A stretch of DNA of 64,000 bases, taken from positions 12,948 through 76,947 of the forward strand of contig JAGQYS010000006.1 in assembly GCA_020435965.1 (NCBI GenBank), in the 5' to 3' direction. This document shows positions 16,770-24,848 of the stretch, one piece after another (the first letter of the stretch is position 1; every line of letters begins with the position of its first letter). Under the pieces are notes generated by a model that was not told the DNA's origin, searched no databases, and saw only the letters and a list, made by a program, of their open reading frames with translations. A program made the position numbers and the translations under genes. Source of the DNA: Flavobacteriaceae bacterium (GTDB lineage: Bacteria > Bacteroidota > Bacteroidia > Flavobacteriales > Flavobacteriaceae).

Positions 16770-17117
16770 TTAATCGAATTCTGTAAATATTATTTCGTCA
16801 CCAAGAACCATTTGTGCAATATGCTCAGAAGTGCCAAAAGGCATCTTAGGTAAGTACAAAGTAACGGTTTTATTTAAAACTTTAGCGTTAAGGGAATCTA
16901 AATTTAAGCCTTGCTCTAAACCACGATTAATATAATAGTAATCCGTACCATCGTCATGAAACACAATATCATAAGAAGAGCCTTCAGTTATTTTTGTTAT
17001 TTTAACTTCAACTACTTCACACTCTTCAGGCTTTGGATTACTGATTACACAAGATTTAATTATTAAAAAAGATAGTAATATAAAGGCAATAAATAGTAAA
17101 GCAGTAATTCGTTTCAT
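16770..17117 (-). CDS. Hypothetical envelope protein in the ftsX-uppP operon
   Basis: This 115-residue protein starts with a hydrophobic segment (residues 5-22) that could be a signal peptide or anchor. KSCVISNP follows, and its Cys might be a lipidation site, though the lipobox is imperfect. The remainder is a small beta-rich domain (VKITKITEGSSYDIVFHDDGTDYYYI). It sits one base upstream of the DUF3098 gene and two bases after ftsX. Function unknown; location suggests a division or wall role. Confidence 0.6.
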   Translation of the reverse strand: MKRITALLFIAFILLSFLIIKSCVISNPKPEECEVVEVKITKITEGSSYDIVFHDDGTDYYYINRGLEQGLNLDSLNAKVLNKTVTLYLPKMPFGTSEHIAQMVLGDEIIFTEFD

Positions 17118-17119
17118 TA

Positions 17120-17998
17120 TTAATAATATAATTGATCTGTTTTTAAATTCAAGAAACGTTGTGTAGCAATATAGGTGCTAATCCAAGTAATAACCACGCC
17201 AAGAACAAAGACGCCTAAAAACAATCCACCTATCATTATTGGGTTTCTCAATAACTCTAATTCTGCAAAGGTTTTGTCAACATAATAGAGTACAACTGCC
17301 ATTCCAATGAGTGCTAAAATGGCTCCAATAATCCCTAATTTAATGCTTTTCCAAATAAATGGTCGTCTAATAAATTGTTTTGTAGCACCAACCATTTGCA
17401 TGGTTTTTATGGTGAAGCGTTTAGAGTAAATGGATAATCTTATCGAGCTGTTAATGAGCAATACTGCAATAAGAGTAAATAATCCACTGATGATTAAAAC
17501 CCAAAGACTAATGCGTTTTACGTTGCTATTCATCATAGATACCAAATCTTTATCATAACGAACTTCAGCAACAAATTTCTTGGTCATGGTTGCTTCAGAA
17601 ATACTATCCAAACGTTGCTCAGTCACATAGTCTGCCTTTAAGTTTACATCAATAGAGTTCTGTAAAGGATTGTAACCAACATCATCCAAAAAGTCTTCTC
17701 CATATTCGTTTTGCATAAAAGCAGCAGCATCTTCTTTAGAGACATATTTGGTTTCTTTTATATATTTGGCAAGCATCAAACTTTTTTGCAACTGGTTTAT
17801 TTCAACTTCTTTAGCATTGTCGTTAAGGTAAATGGTCATGACAACGCGTTCTTTAAAATTATCTGAAATGGTTTTGGCATTCAATACGAGCATTCCTAAC
17901 AATCCTATTAAAAATAAGACCAATGCAATACTTAAAACCACTGAGAAATAAGAAGATATTAATCGGCGTTTTTGATGCTTTTCAAAAGATGAGCTCAT
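17120..17998 (-). CDS. ftsX: Cell division protein FtsX
   Basis: This 292-residue protein has the FtsX layout: cytoplasmic N-terminus, membrane segment at about 20-42, an extracytoplasmic loop of about 130 residues (VVMTIYLNDNAKEVEINQLQ, then TKYVSKEDAAAFM), then three membrane segments at about 172-192, 222-242 and 262-282. FtsX pairs with the ATPase FtsE to activate peptidoglycan hydrolases at the septum. ftsE is not in the window. It leads a tight leftward operon. Confidence 0.95.
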   Translation of the reverse strand: MSSSFEKHQKRRLISSYFSVVLSIALVLFLIGLLGMLVLNAKTISDNFKERVVMTIYLNDNAKEVEINQLQKSLMLAKYIKETKYVSKEDAAAFMQNEYGEDFLDDVGYNPLQNSIDVNLKADYVTEQRLDSISEATMTKKFVAEVRYDKDLVSMMNSNVKRISLWVLIISGLFTLIAVLLINSSIRLSIYSKRFTIKTMQMVGATKQFIRRPFIWKSIKLGIIGAILALIGMAVVLYYVDKTFAELELLRNPIMIGGLFLGVFVLGVVITWISTYIATQRFLNLKTDQLYY

Positions 17999-18146
17999 AG
18001 CGTGTTTTAGTTGATGGTGTAAAAATAATAAAGTATCTCAAAAGAAACTTCAAAAGACAAAAGTCTTTTGATATCATTAATAATTGTCATTCCCACATAT
18101 ATATGAATCTGTTAAATTGAAATTCGTTTTATTCATTTAAATCGAT

Positions 18147-18154
18147 TAATTTTG
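18147..18154 (+). promoter_or_regulatory. -7 promoter element upstream of the ketopantoate reductase gene
   Basis: TAATTTTG matches the TAnnTTTG consensus and lies 29 bases before the ATG at 18184. Confidence 0.5.
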
Positions 18155-18183
18155 GTTGAAACTGTAATTAATAACTCAAAGAT

Positions 18184-19110
18184 ATGAACATTGTTGTATT
18201 TGGCGCTGGAGGAGTTGGTGGATATTTTGGTGGTAAACTGGCTCAAGCTGGTAATGATGTGACCTTTATTGCTCGAGGGAAACACTTGCAAGCGATTAAA
18301 AGTAACGGATTGCAAGTAAAAAGTATTCAAGGCAATTTTAAAGTTTATCCAAAAGTGACAGATGATATTGTTAACATTAAGAGTCCTGATTTAATAATTT
18401 TAGCCGTAAAGTCTTGGCAAGTTGATGAGGTTGCTATGCAATTAAAACCAATAATTAGTGACAACACCCTAGTTCTACCTTTACAAAATGGTGCAGATAA
18501 TGCAGACAAACTAAGAGAGGTTTTACCTCACGAAAACGTTTTGGCAGGATTATGTAAAATAGTGAGTCGAGTAGAATCTCCAGGAGTTATTGATCATTTT
18601 GCTTTTGATCCTGAGATTGTTTTTGGCGAATACGACAATGAAAAATCAAAACGGGTTCAAAATGTATCAGCACTATTTGATAAAGCAGGAATAAAAAATA
18701 AAATTTCAGATGATATCCATTTAGATATCTGGAAAAAGTTTCTGTTTATAGCAACAGTAAGTGGTATTGGCGCCTTAACTCGTGTTGAATTTGGTGTTAT
18801 GAGAAACGATGAACATATCAGACAAATCATGTATCAAACTGCTAACGAAATTGTGGCTGTAGCCAATGCAAAAGGGATTAGGTTAACCAATGACGATATT
18901 GAAATGTTGCTTAAAGTAGTCGATAATTTAAATGCCAAAACAACAGCTTCTATGCAACGTGATATTATGGAAGGACGTCCAAGTGAACTGGATAATTTTA
19001 ACGGTTACATTGTAAGACAAGGCAAAGAATTACACATTACAACGCCTGCAAATAGTTTTACTTATCATTGTTTATGGCCTCAAGAAAAGAAGGCTAGAGG
19101 ATTAAACTAG
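18184..19110 (+). CDS. 2-dehydropantoate 2-reductase family protein
   Basis: This 308-residue enzyme has the N-terminal NADP-binding loop GAGGVGGYFGGKLA (residues 7-20) and the ApbA/PanE segments LPLQNGADN and IWKKFLFIATVSGIGALTR, which hold the catalytic Lys region. The C-terminal helical domain contains RDIMEGRPSELDNFNGYIVR. PanE reduces ketopantoate to pantoate for coenzyme A synthesis. Family members also act on other 2-oxo acids, and no other pantothenate genes are adjacent, so the symbol is left blank. The 3' end overlaps the convergent EamA gene by 9 bases. Confidence 0.85.
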   Translation: MNIVVFGAGGVGGYFGGKLAQAGNDVTFIARGKHLQAIKSNGLQVKSIQGNFKVYPKVTDDIVNIKSPDLIILAVKSWQVDEVAMQLKPIISDNTLVLPLQNGADNADKLREVLPHENVLAGLCKIVSRVESPGVIDHFAFDPEIVFGEYDNEKSKRVQNVSALFDKAGIKNKISDDIHLDIWKKFLFIATVSGIGALTRVEFGVMRNDEHIRQIMYQTANEIVAVANAKGIRLTNDDIEMLLKVVDNLNAKTTASMQRDIMEGRPSELDNFNGYIVRQGKELHITTPANSFTYHCLWPQEKKARGLN

Positions 19111-20016
19111 TTTAACCTTAGGCTTTTTGCTAATTAAATACACACCAGAAATTACAAGCAAACAACTCAATATTTTAATGAGATTAATGTCTTGAGCATA
19201 TTCTTCATGCATCAAGATATAAGCATATATACTCACCATAATAAAACTCACAGCTGGTTGCAAATACACATAACTTCCGTTCACTGAAGGTGCAACATAA
19301 TTAAGAGCATAGATATTAAATAGGTAAGCAAAAAATGTGGTGAACAATACGACAAATCCAACAGCTAAATACGTATTTAAATCGAAAGTAGAGAAATCAG
19401 TAGCTAAAACATCGCTTATTCCAAACGGAAACATAAAAATAAAACCAAATAAAAACACCCAACTTATTACATTCAGAGCATTGTATTTTTTCATCATTGG
19501 TTTTACTAAAACTAAATAAAAAGCATAAGAACACGCATTGATAAAAACAAATAGATTCCCTAATGTTGAGCTAGTTCCTGCAGCACTTTTACCATACCAA
19601 ATCAACAAGACAGCTCCAATAGCACCAATAGTAATTCCAAAAAGTTTATTTGTTGTGATTTTTTCTTTTAAAAGGATAGCACTAAATATCAAAACCATTA
19701 CAGGAATTGAAGTTATTATTATGGAAGCATCAATTGGCGATGTTAAATTCAAACCATGAAAAAATAATAATTGATTGGTTGTTACTCCTAAAATTCCACA
19801 AAGCACCAATCTTAAAAAATCTTTCTTCTCGATTTTTTCTTTAATAAAAGATTTAATGATCCAGAACAAAATGCCAGCACCAACAATCCTTAAAAACACA
19901 AAAGCTGAAGGGCCAATTTTATTTGGCATGATACCTTTTGCGATCAGATAATTAGCACCATAAATAACATTGGCTCCAAGAAGTGCTAAATGTGCTTTAT
20001 GAGTATTGGTTAGCAA
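19102..20016 (-). CDS. EamA/DMT family metabolite exporter
   Basis: This 304-residue membrane protein has ten hydrophobic segments in two EamA repeats. The first repeat begins LALLGANVIYGANYLIAKG and the second begins in the LGNLFVFINACSYAFYLVLVKP region. Drug/metabolite transporters of this type export amino acids, nucleosides or other small molecules; the substrate cannot be inferred. It converges with the ketopantoate reductase gene and diverges from leuS. Confidence 0.88.
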   Translation of the reverse strand: MLTNTHKAHLALLGANVIYGANYLIAKGIMPNKIGPSAFVFLRIVGAGILFWIIKSFIKEKIEKKDFLRLVLCGILGVTTNQLLFFHGLNLTSPIDASIIITSIPVMVLIFSAILLKEKITTNKLFGITIGAIGAVLLIWYGKSAAGTSSTLGNLFVFINACSYAFYLVLVKPMMKKYNALNVISWVFLFGFIFMFPFGISDVLATDFSTFDLNTYLAVGFVVLFTTFFAYLFNIYALNYVAPSVNGSYVYLQPAVSFIMVSIYAYILMHEEYAQDINLIKILSCLLVISGVYLISKKPKVKLV

Positions 20017-20142
20017 AGAATGAGTTGGTTTAATTTGCTGTGAAAATACAAATTGCCTTTTAAAAAAAGTTTAAAAAAGTATAATAGTTGGGTTGCATTA
20101 ATTTATTAGATGCAAACACTTTACTGTTTTCTTTATTAACCG

Positions 20143-20150
20143 TAAATTTG
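20143..20150 (+). promoter_or_regulatory. -7 promoter element of leuS
   Basis: TAAATTTG matches TAnnTTTG and lies 27 bases before the leuS ATG at 20177. Confidence 0.5.
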
Positions 20151-20176
20151 CGCTTTTAATTACCGAAAGCAATACG

Positions 20177-23100
20177 ATGAAATACCATTTCAACGAGATA
20201 GAAGCCAAATGGCAAAAATATTGGGCAGAGAACCAAACGTTTAAAGCTGAAAATAACTCAGAAAAGCCAAAATATTATGTGTTAGACATGTTTCCTTATC
20301 CTTCTGGAGCAGGATTACATGTTGGACATCCATTAGGCTATATTGCGAGTGATATTTATGCACGTTACAAACGTCATAAAGGGTTTAACGTGTTACATCC
20401 TCAGGGTTATGATAGCTTTGGTTTACCTGCCGAACAATATGCCATTCAAACGGGTCAGCATCCAGCTATTACTACTGAGGAAAACATTAAAACCTATCGA
20501 CGACAGTTAGACCAAATAGGTTTTTCATTCGATTGGTCCCGTGAAGTGAGAACGTCTGACCCAAATTATTACAAATGGACACAGTGGATTTTCATCCAAC
20601 TGTTTAATTCATGGTATAATAATGATGTTGATAAAGCTGAAAACATATCGACTCTTATTTCTGTTTTTGAAAAAGGAGGAAACGCAAACGTTAATGCAGC
20701 TTGTGATGATAACATTACTATTTTTACTGCTGAAGCATGGAAAAACTATTCATCTGAGCAACAACAAGAAATATTACTTAAATATAGACTCACCTATTTG
20801 GCCGAAACCGAAGTGAACTGGTGTCCTGCTTTAGGAACTGTGTTGGCTAACGACGAAATTGTCAATGGAGTGTCAGAACGTGGTGGACATCCTGTTATTA
20901 GAAAAAAAATGATGCAATGGAGTATGCGAATTTCTGCTTATGCAGAGCGTTTACTTCAAGGATTAGACACCATTGATTGGCCAGAACCACTTAAGGAAAT
21001 TCAACGCAATTGGATTGGAAAATCGGTTGGAGCTTCGGTAACTTTTAAAGTCCTATCCCCAACCCTTTCCAACGGAAAGGGAGTAGTTCCTGGATATATG
21101 ACAGGAGGCAATAATTCTCACTTACTATTAGAACGAGCTAAAGAAATGCGTGCCAATCCAACAGAGGCTGAAGCAGCTTTATGGCAAAATTTGAAAGGCA
21201 AAAAACTAGACTCGAAATTTAGACGACAACACATAATAGGTGATTATATAGTTGATTTTGTTTGCTTAGATAAAAAACTAATTATAGAAGTTGATGGAAA
21301 AATACACGATTCTCAAATTGAAGAGGATGCAAATAGAACTGAAATTTTAGAAAATGATTTCTATAAAGTCATAAGGTTTAAAAATGAAGAAGTTCTTGGT
21401 AATATTGATGAAGTTTTAGAAAAAATCAGTAAAGAATTAGCGGAAAGAGAATCAATTAAGAGAGAGCAAGTCCTTCCCTCTGGGAAGGATTTAGGATGGG
21501 AAATAGACGTCTTCACCACTCGTCCTGATACCATTTTCGGAGTGAGTTTCATGACACTTGCTCCAGAACACGAGTTGGTTGCTAAAATCACAACACCAGA
21601 ACAAAAAGCTGAGGTAGAGGCTTATATTGAAGCGACTGCAAAACGTAGTGAACGCGATAGAATGGCAGATGTAAAAACCATTTCTGGTGCGTTTACAGGA
21701 GCTTATGCTGAACATCCTTTCAGTAAAAAACCAATTCCAATCTGGATTGGTGATTACGTGTTAGCTGGTTACGGAACAGGAGCTGTCATGTCTGTGCCTT
21801 GTGGTGACCAACGTGATTACGATTTTGCAAAATATTTTGAAATACCGATTCCTAATATCTTTGATTTATCCAAAATAAAAGGCTCGAGTGAGAGTTCTCC
21901 TCCTTTGGAGGAGTTAGAGGAGGCTTTTACAGATAAAGACAATACCATTATTGCAAATAGTGGATTTCTTAATGGGCTTAACTATAAACAAGCAGTAAAA
22001 AGAGCAATTTATGAGCTTGAAAAATTAGGTCAAGGCAAAGGCAAAACCAATTACAGATTACGTGACGCTGTGTTTTCTCGTCAGCGTTATTGGGGAGAAC
22101 CATTCCCAGTGTATTACGTCAATGGAATGCCACAAATGATTGATACTGAGCATTTACCAATCACTTTACCAGAAGTTGAAAAATATTTACCAACCGAAAC
22201 TGGCGAACCACCTTTAGGAAATGCTACACATTGGGCTTGGTGTACCAAGACGAATAAAATTGTAAGCAATGAGATGCTGAAACAAGTTCAGCATGACAAA
22301 AATGGTTCTGTCATTCCGACAGAGCAAAGCGACGAGGAATCTCATAACGGAGTATATCCATTAGAACTAAACACCATGCCTGGTTGGGCTGGAAGCTCAC
22401 AGTATTTTAATCGTTATATGGATCCTCATAATGATACCGAGATTTTTTCACAGGAAGCTATTAACTATTGGCAGCAAGTGGACTTGTATATTGGCGGAAG
22501 TGAACACGCTACAGGACATTTATTGTACTCACGTTTTTGGCAAAAGTTTATGTATGATCTTGGTTTAGTACCTCATGATGAGTTTGCTAAAAAGCTGATT
22601 AATCAAGGGATGATTTTGGGGACGAGTGCACTTATTTATAGGTTAGATGTGGAGTTTAGTGTTGACTATAAAATATCAGAAGCTTCCGAAATTATTGCGC
22701 AAAGTACTTCGCATTTAGCTTATGCCAAAAAAGCTACTCAAGATGGTCGCTTTGGTTCTAATTATGTATTCTCAAAAAATAGAAAAAATGAGATTGAACA
22801 AAAAGGTTATGGAAATATTGATAAAGTTATAATTGAAAAGATAAGTAAGAAACTCCATGAAATAACACCAAACTCACCAGTCGAAAACATTGAATTAATC
22901 AATCAATTTGAGAAGAAAATTCATATTGTAGGGCTCATTTTTAGTCCTATTCATGTTGACGTATCATTAGTTAATTCGTCTGATGAATTAGATATTGAAG
23001 CTTTTAAATTACACCCAATGGGTAAAGATTACAAAGAAGTTGAGTTTCTTTCTGAAGAAGATGGGACTTTTAAAGTAGGTCGTGAGATAGAAAAAATGTC

Positions 23101-23773
23101 TAAACGTTGGCTTAACGTAGTTAATCCTGAAATAATTTGTTCTGACTATGGAGCAGATAGTTTACGTTTATATGAAATGTTTTTAGGGCCATTAGAGCAA
23201 TACAAGCCTTGGAATACTGCTGGAATTACAGGTGTATATAGTTTCCTTAAAAAATTATGGAAATTGTATTTTGATGATAACGGTTTTAAGGTTACTGAAA
23301 CTGAACCTTCAAAAGAAGCTTTAAAAACCTTACACAAAACCATCAAAAAAGTAGAAGAAGATATTGAGAATTTCTCGTTTAATACATCAGTCTCTACCTT
23401 TATGATTGCAGTCAATGAGCTAACAGCACAAAAATGTACAAGCAGAGAGATTCTTGAACCTTTATTGATTCTGATTTCACCTTATGCGCCACATATCGCT
23501 GAAGAGCTGTGGAATCAACTAGGTCATAAGGAGTCTATTTCAACTGCTGCATTTCCAAAATTTGATGAAAGCCATTTGGTAGAAAGCACGAAGAACTACC
23601 CAATTTCATTTAATGGTAAAATGCGCTTCACAATGGAACTGCCTTTAGACCTAAGCAAAGACGATATTGAAGCTGCTGTGATGGCTCATGAAAAAACCAA
23701 AGAACAATTACAAGGTCGTGAGCCTAAAAAAGTGATTATTGTTCCTGGTAAAATTGTGAATATTGTTGGGTAA
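20177..23773 (+). CDS. leuS: Leucyl-tRNA synthetase carrying several in-frame insertions
   Basis: LeuRS charges tRNA-Leu and edits mischarged tRNA. The protein is 1198 residues; flavobacterial LeuRS is usually about 930-950 (from memory). HIGH is HVGH at 48-51, the editing motif TTRPDT starts near 447, and the class I KMSKS loop is KMSKR at 973-977. The C-terminus ends VIIVPGKIVNIVG, as normal. I read four extra segments: 293-440 (DUF559 nuclease domain), about 570-582 (SSESSPPLEELEE, repeat derived), about 698-724 (repeat derived), and about 824-923 (unrecognised). Together they account for nearly all the excess length. No stop or frameshift is present, so the gene is probably functional. 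Confidence 0.95.
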   Translation: MKYHFNEIEAKWQKYWAENQTFKAENNSEKPKYYVLDMFPYPSGAGLHVGHPLGYIASDIYARYKRHKGFNVLHPQGYDSFGLPAEQYAIQTGQHPAITTEENIKTYRRQLDQIGFSFDWSREVRTSDPNYYKWTQWIFIQLFNSWYNNDVDKAENISTLISVFEKGGNANVNAACDDNITIFTAEAWKNYSSEQQQEILLKYRLTYLAETEVNWCPALGTVLANDEIVNGVSERGGHPVIRKKMMQWSMRISAYAERLLQGLDTIDWPEPLKEIQRNWIGKSVGASVTFKVLSPTLSNGKGVVPGYMTGGNNSHLLLERAKEMRANPTEAEAALWQNLKGKKLDSKFRRQHIIGDYIVDFVCLDKKLIIEVDGKIHDSQIEEDANRTEILENDFYKVIRFKNEEVLGNIDEVLEKISKELAERESIKREQVLPSGKDLGWEIDVFTTRPDTIFGVSFMTLAPEHELVAKITTPEQKAEVEAYIEATAKRSERDRMADVKTISGAFTGAYAEHPFSKKPIPIWIGDYVLAGYGTGAVMSVPCGDQRDYDFAKYFEIPIPNIFDLSKIKGSSESSPPLEELEEAFTDKDNTIIANSGFLNGLNYKQAVKRAIYELEKLGQGKGKTNYRLRDAVFSRQRYWGEPFPVYYVNGMPQMIDTEHLPITLPEVEKYLPTETGEPPLGNATHWAWCTKTNKIVSNEMLKQVQHDKNGSVIPTEQSDEESHNGVYPLELNTMPGWAGSSQYFNRYMDPHNDTEIFSQEAINYWQQVDLYIGGSEHATGHLLYSRFWQKFMYDLGLVPHDEFAKKLINQGMILGTSALIYRLDVEFSVDYKISEASEIIAQSTSHLAYAKKATQDGRFGSNYVFSKNRKNEIEQKGYGNIDKVIIEKISKKLHEITPNSPVENIELINQFEKKIHIVGLIFSPIHVDVSLVNSSDELDIEAFKLHPMGKDYKEVEFLSEEDGTFKVGREIEKMSKRWLNVVNPEIICSDYGADSLRLYEMFLGPLEQYKPWNTAGITGVYSFLKKLWKLYFDDNGFKVTETEPSKEALKTLHKTIKKVEEDIENFSFNTSVSTFMIAVNELTAQKCTSREILEPLLILISPYAPHIAEELWNQLGHKESISTAAFPKFDESHLVESTKNYPISFNGKMRFTMELPLDLSKDDIEAAVMAHEKTKEQLQGREPKKVIIVPGKIVNIVG
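21051..21081. repeat. Left inverted repeat of the DUF559 cassette
   Basis: It contains the hairpin CCCTTTCC-AAC-GGAAAGGG (21063-21081), preceded by TCCTATCCCCAA. Compared with the reverse complement of the right copy, about 22 of 31 positions match. A stem pair changes from T-A here to C-G there, so the hairpin is preserved. Confidence 0.75.
21471..21501. repeat. Right inverted repeat of the DUF559 cassette
   Basis: It contains CCTTCCC-TCT-GGGAAGG (21472-21488) followed by ATTTAGGATGGGA, an inverted imperfect copy of the left repeat. A related hairpin, CCTTCCC-TTAAAAAA-GGGAAGG, lies in the intergenic region after leuS (about 23873-23894). Confidence 0.75.
21890..21921 (+). repeat. Palindromic repeat translated within leuS (second insertion)
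   Basis: CTCCTCC-TTT-GGAGGAG at 21897-21913, followed by TTAGAGGAGG, is read in frame as SSPPLEELEE. The segment is extra relative to normal LeuRS between KIKG and AFTDKDNTI. The hairpin resembles the CTCCTC element found after leuS near 23792. Confidence 0.7.
22270..22347 (+). repeat. Dispersed palindromic repeat translated within leuS (third insertion)
   Basis: The element contains ATGCTGAA-ACAAG-TTCAGCAT (22274-22294), then GTCATTCCGACAGAG and GACGAGGAATCTCAT. Its ends, ATGAGAT and ATCTCAT, are inverted. It is read as about 27 residues (NEMLKQVQHDKNG...EESHN) after WAWCTKTNKIVS. The core palindrome recurs at 5180-5199 and 42335-42355. Confidence 0.8.
22646..22945 (+). other. About 100-codon unrecognised insertion in leuS
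   Basis: Between MILGTSALIYRL and PIHVDVSLVNSSDELD, LeuRS carries about 100 residues where relatives, as I recall them, have about 18. The segment is Lys/Ile rich (SKNRKNEIEQKGYGNID, EKISKKLHEITPN). It has no repeat signature and no recognised domain. It lies ahead of the KMSKR loop, close to where the leucine-specific domain sits in LeuRS. Confidence 0.55.
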
Positions 23774-23784
23774 CGAATAAAAAA

Positions 23785-23898
23785 CACTCCTCCTTTTTAA
23801 AGAGGAGTGGCTTCATTTCTGTGAAACGAAATGAAGACGAGGTGGTTGATAACACTTCCGTCACTATGTGACACCTTCCCTTAAAAAAGGGAAGGAAA
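23785..23898. repeat. Composite palindromic repeat block after leuS
   Basis: Three consecutive hairpins lie between leuS and the next gene. They are CACTCCTC/GAGGAGTG (about 23789-23814), CTTCATTTC-TGTGAAAC-GAAATGAAG (about 23812-23837) and CCTTCCC-TTAAAAAA-GGGAAGG (about 23873-23894). The first may act as the leuS terminator. The block resembles repeats common between flavobacterial genes, and two of its hairpin types are related to those inserted in leuS. Confidence 0.7.
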
Positions 23899-23990
23899 AC
23901 TAAGTATAGACTGACAAAATTTCTTAACGAATATTTGGCTCACTATTTGATTGATAAATATTACATTTACATTATTAAAATTAAAAACAA

Positions 23991-24686
23991 ATGATTGGAT
24001 ATTATATATTAATTGGAGCGATTGCTCTGGTAAGTTGGTTAGTAAGTAATCAATTAAAGCAAAAATTTGCCAAATACTCAAAAGTACAATTGAGAAATGG
24101 CATGAGTGGTAAAGAAATTGCCGAGAAAATGCTAGCTGATAATGGTATTTTTGATGTTGAGGTCATTTCAACACCTGGACAATTAACAGACCACTATAAT
24201 CCAAAAAACAAAACAGTTAACTTAAGTGAAGCGGTTTACAATCAGCGTAACGCAGCAGCAGCAGCTGTTGCAGCACACGAATGTGGTCACGCTGTACAAC
24301 ATGCAAAAGCTTACAGTGCTTTAGGAATGCGATCAGCATTAGTGCCAATTGTTAGTATAACTTCAGGAATGTCACAATGGCTTGTTATTGGTGGACTTGT
24401 TTTAGGAGGTGCTACAGGATTAGGACTAGGATGGTGGGTTGCTGTCGCTGGATTGGTATTTATGGGGTTTGCAACCTTATTCAGTTTTATTACACTTCCA
24501 GTTGAGTACGATGCTAGTAATAGAGCATTAGCTTGGTTAGAGAATAAACACATGGTATCTAGAGAAGAGCATGATGCAGCTGAAGATGCCTTAAAATGGG
24601 CTGCTAGAACTTATTTAGTGGCTGCTATTGGTGCGTTAGCATCATTATTATATTGGGCGCTTCAAGTGTTTGGAGGACGAGACTAG
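23991..24686 (+). CDS. YugP-type membrane zinc metallopeptidase
   Basis: This 231-residue protein has an N-terminal membrane segment (about 3-18), the zinc-binding motif AAHECGHAVQH (HExxH near residue 93) and hydrophobic segments near 118-160 and 205-225. It matches the YugP/DUF2268-like zinc metallopeptidase family of inner-membrane proteins, whose substrates are not established. Length fits the family (225-235). A terminator follows at 24709-24737. Confidence 0.88.
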   Translation: MIGYYILIGAIALVSWLVSNQLKQKFAKYSKVQLRNGMSGKEIAEKMLADNGIFDVEVISTPGQLTDHYNPKNKTVNLSEAVYNQRNAAAAAVAAHECGHAVQHAKAYSALGMRSALVPIVSITSGMSQWLVIGGLVLGGATGLGLGWWVAVAGLVFMGFATLFSFITLPVEYDASNRALAWLENKHMVSREEHDAAEDALKWAARTYLVAAIGALASLLYWALQVFGGRD

Positions 24687-24708
24687 ACAAGATTTTTATA
24701 ATATAATT

Positions 24709-24737
24709 AAAGCCAGATATTTTTATCTGGCTTTTTT
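24709..24737 (+). terminator. Intrinsic terminator after the metallopeptidase gene
   Basis: AAAGCCAGATA pairs with TATCTGGCTTT over a 4-5 base T loop, and a T run follows. Confidence 0.88.
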
Positions 24738-24743
24738 AATTCT

Positions 24744-24846
24744 TGTCAGTTCGAGTGAAATTGTGAAACAATTTTGTATCGAGAACAGGTTCTGTATAAA
24801 CTTTCTCGATACAATTTTTTGAAACACAAAAAATAACTCGAAGTAA
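24744..24846. repeat. Long imperfect palindromic repeat with TCGAG arms
   Basis: Nested inverted arms are visible: CAGTTCGAGT near the left end against ACTCGAAGTAAC at the right, and TTGTATCGAGAA against TTCTCGATACAA around a central spacer. The whole block forms one large hairpin of about 100 bases between two genes. It resembles a dispersed intergenic element of Flavobacteriaceae. Confidence 0.7.
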
Positions 24847-24848
24847 CA

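Larger units (their letters stand above)
21051..21501 (+). mobile_element. Repeat-bounded DUF559 nuclease cassette inserted in leuS
   Basis: This segment interrupts LeuRS between FKV292 and W441, just before the editing-domain motif. It encodes an apparently full-length DUF559 (PD-(D/E)XK, Vsr-like) domain: NPTEAEAALWQNLKGKKL, FRRQHIIGDYIVDFVC, then LIIEVDGKIHD and YKVIRFKNEEVLGNI. The candidate metal ligands (Asp in YIVDF; Glu and Asp in IEVDG) are retained. Imperfect inverted hairpin repeats bound it (21051-21081 and 21471-21501). An in-frame ATG at 21098 could allow separate translation. Free-standing DUF559 genes next to similar repeats are common in Flavobacteriia. I infer a repeat-associated mobile cassette kept in frame. 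Confidence 0.8.

Noticed and set aside
18051-18070. CAAAAGAC/GTCTTTTG hairpin upstream of ftsX as an operator or riboswitch
   Set aside because: A single short AT-rich inverted repeat without a second copy or conserved core; no function can be supported.
20177-23773. leuS as a broken pseudogene
   Set aside because: Despite the insertions, the frame is continuous and all LeuRS core motifs remain, so a functional gene is more likely.
24311-24553. 80-codon antisense frame inside the metallopeptidase gene
   Set aside because: It is a shadow of a well-supported gene on the opposite strand, with low-complexity Pro/Thr/Asn composition.
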